A DNA stretch of 64,000 nucleotides from Flavobacterium sp. LMO8 (lineage in GTDB: Bacteria > Bacteroidota > Bacteroidia > Flavobacteriales > Flavobacteriaceae). Position numbers and translations under genes: made by a program. The stretch lies in the NCBI RefSeq assembly GCF_009495755.1, contig NZ_WIBJ01000028.1:207588-271587 (forward strand), written 5' to 3'. Positions 18,048-27,906 of this stretch are shown in pieces (positions within the stretch are counted from its first letter, which is position 1; every line of letters begins with the position of its first letter). Below the pieces are notes generated by a model that had not been told where the DNA came from, ran no database searches, and worked only from the letters and a program-made list of their open reading frames with translations.

Positions 18048-18055
18048 TATTTTTG
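18048..18055 (+). promoter_or_regulatory. Candidate -7 element of pdhB
   Basis: TATTTTTG fits TAnnTTTG, 31 bp before the ATG. The -33 position holds only TTTAG, so this is a partial promoter match. The 274-bp divergent gap between etfB and pdhB holds this and the etfB -7 box; nothing else was recognised there. Confidence 0.5.
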
Positions 18056-18086
18056 CAAATCATAATTCAACGAAATTACTATTTTC

Positions 18087-19064
18087 ATGAGAACGATACA
18101 ATTTAGAGAAGCTATTTGTGAAGCGATGAGCGAAGAAATGCGTCGCGACGAATCAATATATTTAATGGGTGAAGAGGTAGCAGAATATAATGGAGCTTAC
18201 AAAGCTTCAAAAGGAATGCTAGATGAATTTGGACCAAAACGTGTAATTGATACACCAATCGCAGAGTTAGGATTTGCAGGAATTGCTGTAGGTTCGGCTA
18301 TGAATGGGAATCGTCCTATTGTAGAGTTCATGACGTTCAACTTCTCTTTAGTAGGAATTGACCAAATTATCAATAACGCAGCAAAAATGCGTCAAATGTC
18401 TGCCGGACAATTTCCAATGCCAATGGTATTTAGAGGTCCAACAGCTTCTGCAGGTCAATTAGGGGCAACGCACTCGCAAGCTTTTGAAAACTGGTTTGCT
18501 AACACTCCAGGTTTAAAAGTAGTTGTTCCTTCTACAGTATATGACGCAAAAGGTTTATTGAAATCAGCTATTCGTGATAACGATCCAGTTATTTTCATGG
18601 AATCGGAACAAATGTATGGAGATAAAGGAGAAGTTCCTGAAGGAGAATATACAATTCCATTAGGTGTTGCAGATATTAAAAGAGAAGGTACAGATGTAAC
18701 AATTGTTTCTTTTGGTAAAATTATTAAAGAAGCTTTCTTAGCTGCTGATGAATTAGCAAAAGAAAATATTTCTTGTGAAATCATCGATTTAAGAACGGTT
18801 CGTCCTATGGATTACGATGCGATTTTAAATTCGGTTAAAAAAACCAACAGATTAGTAGTTTTAGAAGAAGCTTGGCCATTTGCTTCAGTTGCTTCTGAGA
18901 TTACTTATATGGTACAAGAAAAAGCATTTGATTACTTAGACGCTCCAGTTCAAAGAATTACAACTGCTGATACTCCGGCTCCTTATTCGCCAACTTTATT
19001 AAAAGAATGGTTGCCTAATGCGCAAGATGTTATTAAAGCTGTTAAAAAAGTTTTGTATAAATAA
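18087..19064 (+). CDS. pdhB: Pyruvate dehydrogenase E1 component subunit beta
   Basis: Thiamine-diphosphate-dependent decarboxylation of pyruvate with PdhA, feeding acetyl-CoA into the TCA cycle. The 325-aa transketolase-like protein has MGEEVAEYNGAYKASKGML (cofactor glutamate region), VEFMTFNFSLVGIDQIINNAAK, GPTASAGQLGATHSQAFE, and the transketolase C-terminal domain (SFGKIIKEAFLAADEL, EEAWPFASVASEI). No pdhA or E2/E3 gene is adjacent. A strong terminator follows at once. Confidence 0.95.
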   Translation: MRTIQFREAICEAMSEEMRRDESIYLMGEEVAEYNGAYKASKGMLDEFGPKRVIDTPIAELGFAGIAVGSAMNGNRPIVEFMTFNFSLVGIDQIINNAAKMRQMSAGQFPMPMVFRGPTASAGQLGATHSQAFENWFANTPGLKVVVPSTVYDAKGLLKSAIRDNDPVIFMESEQMYGDKGEVPEGEYTIPLGVADIKREGTDVTIVSFGKIIKEAFLAADELAKENISCEIIDLRTVRPMDYDAILNSVKKTNRLVVLEEAWPFASVASEITYMVQEKAFDYLDAPVQRITTADTPAPYSPTLLKEWLPNAQDVIKAVKKVLYK

Positions 19065-19087
19065 CAATTAACTTATTATATTTGAAG

Positions 19088-19122
19088 CTTCATCAGTAAC
19101 TTTCTGATGAAGTTTTTTTTTT
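19088..19122 (+). terminator. Intrinsic terminator after pdhB
   Basis: A 9-bp perfect stem, CTTCATCAG / CTGATGAAG, 7-nt loop, then ten consecutive T. The T-run ends 2 nt before the ATG of the next gene at 19125. Confidence 0.92.
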
Positions 19123-19124
19123 CT

Positions 19125-21608
19125 ATGAAGACAAAAATTGTATTATTCTTTTTATTTCTAAGCTCAATAGTTATTGGGCAAACCAAGGTTGGTGGAAAAG
19201 TAACTGACGAATTTGGTGATCCTGTAGCTTTTGCAAATGTTATATTTAAAAACTCGAAAGAAGGAGTAATTACTGATGAAAATGGGAATTTCTATTTTGA
19301 ATCTAAAGAGAATTATTCCACTTTAGTAGTTTCTTATGTGGGATTCGAAAAGAAAGAAATTTCATTAATGCCTGGTTTGAATTCGGGGTTAAAAATAGAG
19401 TTGAAGTCGGGTACAGAGCTTAAGGAAGTTGTAATTTATACAGGTAAAACGTCAAAAAAGAACAATCCAGCTATCGATATATTGCGAAAAATTTGGGAAC
19501 GTAGAAGAAAGAACGGACTCAAAATGTTTAAACAATACGAATACGATAAGTATGAAAAAGTTGAATTTGACTTAAATACAATCGATTCTGCTTTTATGAG
19601 TAATAAAATGTTTAGAGGAATGGAATTTGTTTTTGACCAAATAGATACTTCAAGTATTTCTGGAAAAACATATTTGCCAATTTTTATAAACGAAACCTTA
19701 AGTGAAGTTTACGGCGATAACGAAGATAAAAGATTTAAAGAAATTACAAAAGCTAATAAAAATTCAGGATTTGGTACAGGAGATGGTGTAAATACTTTTA
19801 TTAAAGATTTATATGCTGATTTTGATATTTATGATAACTATTTAAAATTTTTCGACAAAGATTTCGTGAGTCCACTTTCAAGAACAGGAATCAATGTTTA
19901 TAATTATGTTTTAAACGATAGTATGTTTATTGATAACAAATGGTGTTATAATATTGTTTACTATCCAAGACGTAAAAACGAACTAACATTTAAAGGCGAT
20001 TTTTGGGTAAATGATACCACTTTTGCTATTAAGAAAATTAATTTAGAGGCTAGCAAAAGCGCTAATATAAACTGGGTAAAAGAAATTTACATAGAACAAG
20101 AATATGATGTTGTTAACGATTCTGTTTTTTTATTAAAAAGAGATTACATGATGTCTGATTTTAGTATTTCTAAAAAAGAAGAATCTAGAGGAGTGTATGG
20201 GAAAAGAACAACGCTTGCTAAAAATCACAAGTTCAATGTAAAAAAGGATGGTAAATTTTATAAAAAGGAAGTGAATTTTTATGATAATACTATTTATGAT
20301 AAATCAGACGAATTTTGGCAAGCTAATCGTTTTGAAGAATTAAATAAGAATGAAGCGGGTATATATAAAATGCTTGATACTTTAAAAGAAGTGCCCCGTT
20401 TTAAAAGAATATACAATGTAGCCTCAATCTTAGGAAGCGGTTACATTGAAATTCCAAAACTTAAGTTAGATTATGGTCCAATATTTTCAACTTATGGATA
20501 TAATGATGTTGAAGGACAGCGATTAAGGGTTGGCGGAAGAACTTATTTTGGCTCTAATGATAAATGGAGAATTCAAGGATATACCGCTTATGGTTTTACA
20601 GACAATCAGTTTAAGTACGGAATTTCTGGTAGATGGATGGTGAATCCAAATAACAGATTAATTTTATCTATTGGAAATCGTCGTGATGTAGAGCAAATGG
20701 GAGTAAGTTTAACTACTTCAAATGATGTTTTAGGAAGAAGTTTTGCTTCATCAGCATTGTTTGCAAGTGGGGTAAATAATCAGTTAACCTCAGTAAATTT
20801 AACAACTTTAGGTTTTGAGATAGAGCCTTTTAAAAATTTCACTTTTCAAACGAATTTTACTTACCGAACTTTAAAATCAGCTTCTAATGAGTTTAGTTTG
20901 GATTATTATACAGATTTAACTCAAACTGAAATTAAAAGCCAAGTAAAACAATCTGAAATCAACTTTGTTGCCGAGTTTACTCCAAAAAGAAAAACTGTAG
21001 GATATGGTGTAGATCGTTTAGATGTTGATTTTAACTATGCCAGATTTTTCTTAAGTTATAGCAATGGTTTAAAAGGAGTTTTAGATAGTGATTTTGATTA
21101 TCAGAAACTTCAGTTTTTCTATCGACAGCCAGTATTAATTGGTGGATTTGGTAGGTTGTTTACCACATTTGAAACAGGAAAAATCTTCGGCGAAGTGCCG
21201 CTTGGTTTAATGGGAGTAATTCCCGGAAATCAATCTTGGTTTGTAATTGAAAGCACTTATAATTTATTAGATTATTATGATTTTGTTGCAGATGAATACG
21301 CTTCATTGCATTTAGAGCACCATTTTAATGGAAGGTTATTTTCAAGAATTCCATATTTAAGAAAATTAAATTTGCGTGAAATTGTCGGAATCAAAGGGGT
21401 TTATGGTAGGGTTTCAGAAAATAACAAAACGCTAAATGCTTCAGGGTTAAATTATGTTGCGCCAGAAGATGTTTATTGGGAATATCACGCAGGTGTTGGA
21501 AATATCTTCAAAGTATTACGCGTCGATTTCGCATGGAGAGGTAGCTATTTAGAGATGCCAGATGCTAGAAAATTTGCTATAAGAGCTTCGTTTGGATTCT
21601 ATTTCTAA
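19125..21608 (+). CDS. DUF5686/carboxypeptidase-regulatory-like outer-membrane protein
   Basis: An 827-aa outer-membrane protein. Signal peptide MKTKIVLFFLFLSSIVIGQ, a CarboxypepD_reg-like domain (GGKVTDEFGDPVAFANVIF, about 90 residues), a long periplasmic middle region, and a C-terminal barrel ending FAIRASFGFYF. The arrangement matches the DUF5686 family common in Bacteroidota; its function is not established. A frame start at 19107 exists but lies inside the 3' arm of the pdhB terminator; the signal peptide points to 19125. It overlaps the next gene by 1 bp (TAATG), so the two are translationally coupled. Confidence 0.85.
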   Translation: MKTKIVLFFLFLSSIVIGQTKVGGKVTDEFGDPVAFANVIFKNSKEGVITDENGNFYFESKENYSTLVVSYVGFEKKEISLMPGLNSGLKIELKSGTELKEVVIYTGKTSKKNNPAIDILRKIWERRRKNGLKMFKQYEYDKYEKVEFDLNTIDSAFMSNKMFRGMEFVFDQIDTSSISGKTYLPIFINETLSEVYGDNEDKRFKEITKANKNSGFGTGDGVNTFIKDLYADFDIYDNYLKFFDKDFVSPLSRTGINVYNYVLNDSMFIDNKWCYNIVYYPRRKNELTFKGDFWVNDTTFAIKKINLEASKSANINWVKEIYIEQEYDVVNDSVFLLKRDYMMSDFSISKKEESRGVYGKRTTLAKNHKFNVKKDGKFYKKEVNFYDNTIYDKSDEFWQANRFEELNKNEAGIYKMLDTLKEVPRFKRIYNVASILGSGYIEIPKLKLDYGPIFSTYGYNDVEGQRLRVGGRTYFGSNDKWRIQGYTAYGFTDNQFKYGISGRWMVNPNNRLILSIGNRRDVEQMGVSLTTSNDVLGRSFASSALFASGVNNQLTSVNLTTLGFEIEPFKNFTFQTNFTYRTLKSASNEFSLDYYTDLTQTEIKSQVKQSEINFVAEFTPKRKTVGYGVDRLDVDFNYARFFLSYSNGLKGVLDSDFDYQKLQFFYRQPVLIGGFGRLFTTFETGKIFGEVPLGLMGVIPGNQSWFVIESTYNLLDYYDFVADEYASLHLEHHFNGRLFSRIPYLRKLNLREIVGIKGVYGRVSENNKTLNASGLNYVAPEDVYWEYHAGVGNIFKVLRVDFAWRGSYLEMPDARKFAIRASFGFYF

Positions 21609-22210
21609 TGGAAGAAGCAATTGCATATTTATATAAAAAAGACCCTGTTTTTGAGCAAATAAGTCAGCAATATGGAGTTCCTGTTCAACCTAAAAGGCCA
21701 CAAGGTTTTAGAACTTTAGTGCTTTTAATTTTAGAGCAACAAGTGTCAATAGATTCTGCAAAGGCTACTTTTAATAAATTAATTACTGCAATCCCAAATT
21801 TTTTTCCTGAAGTTGTAATTCATTTTTCTGAAGAAAATTTTCGTGCTTGTGGGGTAAGTCGGCAAAAAACAAAATACATAAAAGCGCTTTCACAAGCTAT
21901 TTTGTCAAAAGAATTAGACTTAGATTGTCTAGCCTATAAGACTCCTGAATTAGTTAGGGAAGAACTCATTAAAATAAAAGGCATCGGTAATTGGACCATT
22001 GATATTTATTTGATGTTTTGCTTAAATTCGCTTGATATTATTCCGCTTGGTGATATTGCAGTAGTAAATACTATGAAAGAACTTTTTGATATTCATACTA
22101 AAGAAGAAATGGAAATCTATGCTCAAAAATGGAAACCCTATCGCTCAGTAGCAACTTATTTTCTTTGGCACTATTACCTTGAAAAAAGAGGCAGAAAAAT
22201 CACATATTAA
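21608..22210 (+). CDS. HhH-GPD DNA glycosylase, AlkA-like
   Basis: A base-excision repair glycosylase, 200 aa, cytoplasmic. It has the helix-hairpin-helix LIKIKGIGNWTIDIYLMF, followed at the usual spacing by the catalytic Asp in PLGDIAV. The front part (RPQGFRTLVLLILEQQVSID) fits the 3-methyladenine glycosylase II group. There is no iron-sulfur cysteine cluster, so it is not MutY- or Nth-like. It overlaps the DUF5686 gene by one base. The substrate is inferred only. Confidence 0.85.
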   Translation: MEEAIAYLYKKDPVFEQISQQYGVPVQPKRPQGFRTLVLLILEQQVSIDSAKATFNKLITAIPNFFPEVVIHFSEENFRACGVSRQKTKYIKALSQAILSKELDLDCLAYKTPELVREELIKIKGIGNWTIDIYLMFCLNSLDIIPLGDIAVVNTMKELFDIHTKEEMEIYAQKWKPYRSVATYFLWHYYLEKRGRKITY

Positions 22211-22246
22211 ATCTTTGTAAAATCTATACTTTTTTTGCAAAACTCT

Positions 22247-22278
22247 TTTGTTTCTCATGTTTTATAGTGGTAACTTTG
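22247..22278 (+). promoter_or_regulatory. Promoter of ppa
   Basis: TTTG (22247-22250), a 20-nt spacer, and TAACTTTG (22271-22278): a full match to the Bacteroidota -33/-7 consensus, 26 bp before the ppa start. Confidence 0.75.
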
Positions 22279-22304
22279 CACCCGTTTTAAAAACATAAGA
22301 TAAA

Positions 22305-22835
22305 ATGACAGCAGATAAAATTACTACATTTGATGTATTGATTGAGATTCCAAGAGGAAGTAGAAACAAATACGAATACGATTTTGAATTAAAAAGAATG
22401 CGTTTTGACAGAATGTTATTTTCGTCAATGATGTATCCAGCTGATTACGGATTTATTCCAGAAACGTTAGCATTAGATGGTGATCCATTAGATGTTTTAG
22501 TTTTAGTAAACGAGCCAACTTTCCCAGGTTGTGTAATGGAAGTAAAACCAATTGGTGTTTTCCATATGGCAGATGATAAAGGTCCAGATGAGAAAGTGAT
22601 TTGCGTACCAGTTTCAGATCCAATTTGGAATAAATTAAACGATTTAAGTGATGTAAATCCTCACTTAATCAAAGAAATTGAGCACTTTTTCCAAGTATAT
22701 AAAGACTTAGAAAATAAAAAAGTAGATGTCGAAGGTTGGGGAGATGTAAACGAAGCAAAAGAAATTTTGATGAAATGTACCAATCGTTTCAACGAAATCG
22801 AAAATAAACCTGAAGGATTATTTGGCATTAAATAA
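22305..22835 (+). CDS. ppa: Soluble inorganic pyrophosphatase (family I)
   Basis: Hydrolyses pyrophosphate to phosphate, pulling biosynthetic reactions forward. The 176-aa protein has EIPRGSRNKYEYDFE (substrate Lys/Tyr) and the family I metal-binding signature DGDPLDVLVL. Its own promoter precedes it and a hairpin follows. The next gene is a membrane pyrophosphatase, so the cell has adjacent soluble and energy-conserving versions of the same activity. Confidence 0.96.
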   Translation: MTADKITTFDVLIEIPRGSRNKYEYDFELKRMRFDRMLFSSMMYPADYGFIPETLALDGDPLDVLVLVNEPTFPGCVMEVKPIGVFHMADDKGPDEKVICVPVSDPIWNKLNDLSDVNPHLIKEIEHFFQVYKDLENKKVDVEGWGDVNEAKEILMKCTNRFNEIENKPEGLFGIK

Positions 22836-22852
22836 TTTTTTTTGAAATAAAT

Positions 22853-22888
22853 AAAAGGCAGTATTTTTTTAAAAATATTGCCTTTTTT
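22853..22888 (+). terminator. Terminator between ppa and hppA
   Basis: AAAAGGCAGTATTTTT pairs with AAAAATATTGCCTTTT (one G-T pair) around a 2-nt loop; the stem closes into a run of six T. Transcription of hppA therefore probably depends partly on its own, unidentified promoter. Confidence 0.85.
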
Positions 22889-22947
22889 GTTTTATTTTCT
22901 TAATATTACCATAAAATAAACAATCAAAACAAACTAATTAATATTTT

Positions 22948-25527
22948 ATGGAATCAATTATGATTTATGTACCAATAGTCATGGCACTATTAGGATTAGC
23001 ATTTATGGCGGCCAAACGCGCTTGGGTTCTTAAACAAGACGCTGGAGATGGGAAAATGAAAGAAATTTCAGATTACATCTACGAAGGAGCATTAGCTTTT
23101 TTAAAAGCAGAATACAAATTATTAACGTTTTTCGTTCTTGGAGCAAGTGTGGTTCTTGCCGGAATTTCAATTATTGTTCCAACAACACATTGGTTAATCG
23201 TAATTGCATTTATTTTCGGAGCAATATTTTCAGCTTATGCAGGTAATATTGGAATGAAAATCGCTACTAAAACTAATGTTAGAACTACGCAAGCGGCTCG
23301 TACAAGTTTACCACAAGCATTAAAAGTATCTTTTGGTGGTGGAACAGTAATGGGGTTAGGTGTTGCTGGTTTAGCTGTTTTAGGATTGACAGGATTCTTC
23401 ATCATATTCTTTAGATTTTTCATGAACGGTGAATGGACATCAACAGATGACATGACTATCGTTTTAGAAACATTAGCTGGTTTTTCATTAGGTGCTGAAT
23501 CTATCGCTTTGTTTGCTCGTGTAGGTGGAGGAATTTACACCAAAGCTGCCGATGTAGGTGCTGACTTAGTAGGGAAAGTAGAAGCAGGAATTCCAGAAGA
23601 CGACCCGCGTAATCCTGCTACAATTGCAGATAACGTTGGAGATAACGTTGGTGACGTTGCTGGTATGGGTGCCGATTTATTTGGTTCGTATGTAGCAACC
23701 GTTTTAGCGGCAATGGTTTTAGGAAATTATGTAATTAAAGATATGGGTGGTAAAATCGATGACGCATTTGGCGGAATTGGACCAATTTTATTACCAATGG
23801 CAATCGCAGGTTTTGGAATTTTATTTTCTATCATTGGAACAATGTTAGTTAAAATTTCAAGCGACGATGCTAAAGAAGCACAAGTTCAAAAAGCATTAAA
23901 TGTTGGAAACTGGGTTTCTATTGCTTTAACGGCAATTGCTTGTTTTTTCTTAATTGATATGATGTTACCAGAAACGATGCAAATGTCATTCTTTGGTGAA
24001 GGAATTCAAGAGATTTCTTCAATGAGAGTTTTCTATGCATCTTTAATTGGATTATTTGTTGGTGGAGCAATTTCATCAGTAACGGAATATTATACAGGAT
24101 TAGGTACAAAACCAGTATTAGCAATCGTACAAAAATCATCAACTGGAGCTGGAACTAACGTAATCGCTGGTTTAGCAACGGGTATGATTTCAACTTTCCC
24201 AACAGTAATTTTATTTGCTGCGGCAATTTGGTCAACTTATGCTTTAGCAGGTTTTTACGGAGTAGCTTTAGCCGCTTCTGCTATGATGGCAACAACAGCT
24301 ATGCAATTAGCAATCGACGCTTTCGGACCAATTTCTGACAACGCTGGTGGAATCGCTGAAATGAGTGAATTACCAAAAGAAGTTCGTACTCGTACAGATA
24401 TTTTAGATTCAGTTGGTAACACAACTGCTGCAACTGGAAAAGGTTTCGCAATCGCTTCAGCAGCTTTAACTTCGTTAGCTTTATTCGCTGCGTATGTAAC
24501 GTTCACAGGAATTGATGGAATCAATATTTTCAAAGCGCCAGTATTAGCAATGTTATTCGTTGGAGGTATGATTCCAGTAGTATTCTCTGCATTAGCTATG
24601 AATTCAGTAGGAAAAGCAGCAATGGATATGGTGTACGAAGTACGTCGTCAGTTCAAAGAAATTCCAGGTATCATGGAAGGAACGGGTAAGCCAGAATACG
24701 GAAAATGTGTTGAAATTTCTACAAAAGCCGCTTTACGCGAAATGATGTTGCCAGGAATTTTAACGATTGGTTTCCCAATTGCAATTGTTTTATTAGGTAA
24801 ATTAGTTTATGCAGATAACAACCAATTAATCGCTGAAATGTTAGGTGGTTATATGGCTGGAGTTACGGTTTCAGGTGTGCTTTGGGCAGTGTTCCAAAAT
24901 AATGCTGGTGGAGCTTGGGATAACGCTAAAAAATCTTTCGAAGCTGGAGTTATGATTAATGGTGAAATGACATACAAAGGTTCTGATGCACACAAAGCAG
25001 CTGTAACTGGAGATACTGTTGGAGATCCATTCAAAGATACTTCTGGACCATCAATGAATATCTTAATCAAATTAACATGTTTAATTGGTCTTGTAATCGC
25101 TCCAATCATAGGAGGTCACGGCGCTACAACTGAAAAAGGGGCTTGTTGTTCTGGAGACAAAAAAGAAATGGTTTGTACGGAAGGAAAATGCGATTTATCT
25201 AAATGTGCAACCATGACAAAAGATGAATGTGCAAAAATGTGTGAAGCAAACGGATGTTCAGAAGAATGCAAAGAAAAATGTATGTCAATGTATGATGAAA
25301 ACGGAAAATATATTGGAGAAACAGCTCATGTTCACGGACCAAATTGCAATCATGACAAAGCAGAAATCAAAGACATTAAAGTTACTAAAGTAAAAGATGC
25401 TGACGGAAAAGTAAAAGCGACGGTTATTTTAACTACAATGGTTGATGGTAAAGAAACTACCGAAGAAAAAGTTTTTGAAGGAGACGATTTAGAAGTAGAT
25501 GCAAAAATTGCTGAACTAGGAAAATAA
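22948..25527 (+). CDS. hppA: Membrane-bound ion-pumping pyrophosphatase with Cys-rich C-terminal tail
   Basis: An inner-membrane pump that couples pyrophosphate hydrolysis to H+ or Na+ export. The core, about residues 1-722, has some 16 hydrophobic helices and the substrate loop [19 protein letters not shown], then [20 protein letters not shown]. The segment [11 protein letters not shown] carries the Ala that marks the K+-dependent class; the pumped ion was not resolved. The unusual part is an extension of about 137 residues after [10 protein letters not shown]: 11 Cys in roughly 70 residues ([29 protein letters not shown]), HVHGPNCNH, then a short acidic/lysine-rich beta-like end. This looks metal- or redox-active, but no named domain was recognised. 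The frame is continuous with a terminator after it. Confidence 0.93.
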   Translation: MESIMIYVPIVMALLGLAFMAAKRAWVLKQDAGDGKMKEISDYIYEGALAFLKAEYKLLTFFVLGASVVLAGISIIVPTTHWLIVIAFIFGAIFSAYAGNIGMKIATKTNVRTTQAARTSLPQALKVSFGGGTVMGLGVAGLAVLGLTGFFIIFFRFFMNGEWTSTDDMTIVLETLAGFSLGAESIALFARVGGGIYTKAADVGADLVGKVEAGIPEDDPRNPATIADNVGDNVGDVAGMGADLFGSYVATVLAAMVLGNYVIKDMGGKIDDAFGGIGPILLPMAIAGFGILFSIIGTMLVKISSDDAKEAQVQKALNVGNWVSIALTAIACFFLIDMMLPETMQMSFFGEGIQEISSMRVFYASLIGLFVGGAISSVTEYYTGLGTKPVLAIVQKSSTGAGTNVIAGLATGMISTFPTVILFAAAIWSTYALAGFYGVALAASAMMATTAMQLAIDAFGPISDNAGGIAEMSELPKEVRTRTDILDSVGNTTAATGKGFAIASAALTSLALFAAYVTFTGIDGINIFKAPVLAMLFVGGMIPVVFSALAMNSVGKAAMDMVYEVRRQFKEIPGIMEGTGKPEYGKCVEISTKAALREMMLPGILTIGFPIAIVLLGKLVYADNNQLIAEMLGGYMAGVTVSGVLWAVFQNNAGGAWDNAKKSFEAGVMINGEMTYKGSDAHKAAVTGDTVGDPFKDTSGPSMNILIKLTCLIGLVIAPIIGGHGATTEKGACCSGDKKEMVCTEGKCDLSKCATMTKDECAKMCEANGCSEECKEKCMSMYDENGKYIGETAHVHGPNCNHDKAEIKDIKVTKVKDADGKVKATVILTTMVDGKETTEEKVFEGDDLEVDAKIAELGK

Positions 25528-25548
25528 TCTTTTTCTATACAAATAATG

Positions 25549-25577
25549 AAAACCGCACAGCAATGTGCGGTTTTTTT
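25549..25577 (+). terminator. Terminator after hppA
   Basis: An 11-bp near-perfect stem, AAAACCGCACA / TGTGCGGTTTT, loop gcaa, then further T. It lies just before the ATG of the GH20 gene at 25609, showing that the earlier in-frame start at 25546 is not real. Confidence 0.92.
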
Positions 25578-25608
25578 ATTTAATTTTAGCCAAACAAACA
25601 CAACTCCA

Positions 25609-27906
25609 ATGAAATATAAAATACTGACTTTGTTGTTGCTCTTTTCTGTAATTTGCGTTGCACAACAAACTCTTAATATAATTCCGAAACCGAATTCAGT
25701 AGAAATCAAAAATGGACATTTTGTTTTAAATAAAGAAACGGTCATTTTGGCTGATGAAAATTCTTTTGAAGCAAAATTTCTTCAAAAAGAGATTAAAAAT
25801 AGAACTGGGTTACAGTTAAAAATTTCTTTAAACTCAAATTCAATAAGCAAAATTGGATTTTATTATTTACTATTGCCAGGAGTTATTATTAAAACGGATT
25901 CATTAGGTAATCGTTCAACTAATAGAAATAAAGGACAATATTTTCTTAGAGTAGAAAAAAATGATATAACAATTGCTCAAGCTGATAATGTTGGTGATTT
26001 TTATGGAATCCAAACCTTATTACAATTAATTCCATTTGAAAAAAAGAGTGAAATTAAAATTCCATATTTATCTATTTCTGACCAACCAAAATTCCAATGG
26101 CGCGGTATGCACTTAGATGTTTCTCGTCATTTCTTTCCTAAGGAATTTATCAAAAAATACATTGATTATTTAGCAATGTATAAAATGAATACCTTTCATT
26201 GGCATTTAACCGATGATCAAGGTTGGCGCATCGAAATCAAAAAATATCCAAAATTAACCGAAGTCGGCGCATGGCGAAATGGTTCCATGGTTGGACATTA
26301 CACCGATCAAACTTTCGACAATATTCGCTATGGCGGATTTTACACGCAAGAAGAAATCAAAGAAATTGTAGCTTACGCAAAAGAGCGACACATCACCATT
26401 GTTCCCGAAATCGAAATGCCAGGTCATGCTTTAGCAGCCTTAGCTTCTTATCCTGAATTTTCATGTACAGGTGGACCTTTTGAAGTGGGAAAAACTTGGG
26501 GTGTTTTAGAAGATGTTTTTTGCCCGAAAGACGAAACGTTTACTTTTTTAGAAAATATTTTGACAGAAGTTATATCGTTATTTCCTTCTGAATATATTCA
26601 CATTGGTGGTGATGAATCTCCAAAAGTCCGTTGGAAAAGTTGTCCGCATTGTCAAAAAAGAATCAAAGAGGAACATCTAAAAGACGAACACGAATTACAA
26701 AGTTATTTCATTCAAAGAATCGAAAAATTTGTCAACAGTAAAGGTCGAAAAATCATCGGTTGGGATGAAATTTTAGAAGGTGGATTAGCACCAAATGCAG
26801 CTGTAATGAGTTGGCGCGGCACCGAAGGCGGAATTGCAGCAGCCAAACAAAAACATTTTGTAGTCATGTCACCAGGTTCACATTGTTATTTTGATCATTA
26901 TCAAGGCGAACCTAAAAACGAACCGATCGCTTTTGGAGGTTATACAAACGTGGAAAAAGTGTATTCTTTCAATCCAATTCCAAAAGAACTTTCTGCAGAA
27001 GAATCGAACTATATTTTAGGTGCACAAGCCAATCTTTGGACAGAATATATCAATACACCAGAACATGTTGAATATATGCTTTTCCCAAGAATAGCAGCGC
27101 TTTCAGAAGTCGTTTGGGGAACATCAAATCCGAAAGAATACAAAGAATTCGAAAAAAGATTGATTTCACATTTTGAAATCTATGATAAAAAAGGAATCAA
27201 TTACAGCAAAGCCATTTTTGAAGTAACTTCTAAAGTACAACCTGCTGAAAACGGAGTGGCTTTCGAATTAAAATCAGCAAATCCAAACGGAATCAAATAC
27301 ACAACTGACGGTTCGGAACCAAATTCAAATTCGTTTTCGTATGAAAAACCAATTCTAGTTACAAAGAACCAAACTATAAAAGCGGCTTATTTTGAAAACG
27401 GTAAAGCTAAAAGTGCCACCATCGAGCAACCGTTTTTCATCACAAAATCAACTGGAAAAAAGATTGAATTTGTACATCAACCACATGAAAACTATGGCAT
27501 CGGTGGAAGTTTTACTTTGGTAGATGGAATGAAAGGAAACACTTCTAAATTCGGAAGAGATTGGTTAGGCTTCTGGGGAAAAGATATGAACGCTACCATC
27601 GATTTAGGTAAAACAGAAATGATTTCAAAAATCAGTATCAATACTCTTTCATCCAAAGGAAGTTGGATTTATTATCCCAAAAGCATCGGAATTTCAGTTT
27701 CAAAAGATGGTGAAAACTACTATGCTATTACGATTGTTTCATCCAAAGAAATTAAAGAAAGCAAAGGAAAAATTGTGATTGAATTTGACAAACAAAATGT
27801 TCAATTTATAAAAGTCATCGCAGAAAACAATGGAATCATAGCAGATGGAAAACCGGGAGCTGGTTCTAACAGTTGGTTATTTGTAGACGAAATAGGTGTA
27901 GAATAA
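25609..27906 (+). CDS. Beta-N-acetylhexosaminidase, GH20
   Basis: Releases terminal GlcNAc/GalNAc from glycans; exported or periplasmic. The 765-aa protein has signal peptide MKYKILTLLLLFSVICVAQ, the GH20b N-terminal domain (about residues 25-150), and the catalytic barrel from RGMHLDVSRHFFP, including NTFHWHLTDDQGWR and the Asp-Glu pair in IHIGGDESPKVRW. Then come a chitobiase C-terminal-like segment (GIKYTTDGSEPNSNSFSY) and an F5/8 type C-like carbohydrate-binding end. The start at 25609 is chosen because the upstream frame is the hppA terminator. It overlaps the glycosylasparaginase gene by 1 bp, so they are coupled. Confidence 0.94.
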   Translation: MKYKILTLLLLFSVICVAQQTLNIIPKPNSVEIKNGHFVLNKETVILADENSFEAKFLQKEIKNRTGLQLKISLNSNSISKIGFYYLLLPGVIIKTDSLGNRSTNRNKGQYFLRVEKNDITIAQADNVGDFYGIQTLLQLIPFEKKSEIKIPYLSISDQPKFQWRGMHLDVSRHFFPKEFIKKYIDYLAMYKMNTFHWHLTDDQGWRIEIKKYPKLTEVGAWRNGSMVGHYTDQTFDNIRYGGFYTQEEIKEIVAYAKERHITIVPEIEMPGHALAALASYPEFSCTGGPFEVGKTWGVLEDVFCPKDETFTFLENILTEVISLFPSEYIHIGGDESPKVRWKSCPHCQKRIKEEHLKDEHELQSYFIQRIEKFVNSKGRKIIGWDEILEGGLAPNAAVMSWRGTEGGIAAAKQKHFVVMSPGSHCYFDHYQGEPKNEPIAFGGYTNVEKVYSFNPIPKELSAEESNYILGAQANLWTEYINTPEHVEYMLFPRIAALSEVVWGTSNPKEYKEFEKRLISHFEIYDKKGINYSKAIFEVTSKVQPAENGVAFELKSANPNGIKYTTDGSEPNSNSFSYEKPILVTKNQTIKAAYFENGKAKSATIEQPFFITKSTGKKIEFVHQPHENYGIGGSFTLVDGMKGNTSKFGRDWLGFWGKDMNATIDLGKTEMISKISINTLSSKGSWIYYPKSIGISVSKDGENYYAITIVSSKEIKESKGKIVIEFDKQNVQFIKVIAENNGIIADGKPGAGSNSWLFVDEIGVE

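Noticed and set aside
25546..25608. N-terminal extension of the GH20 protein (start at 25546)
   Set aside because: These codons are the hppA terminator hairpin and its T-run; the signal peptide starts at 25609.
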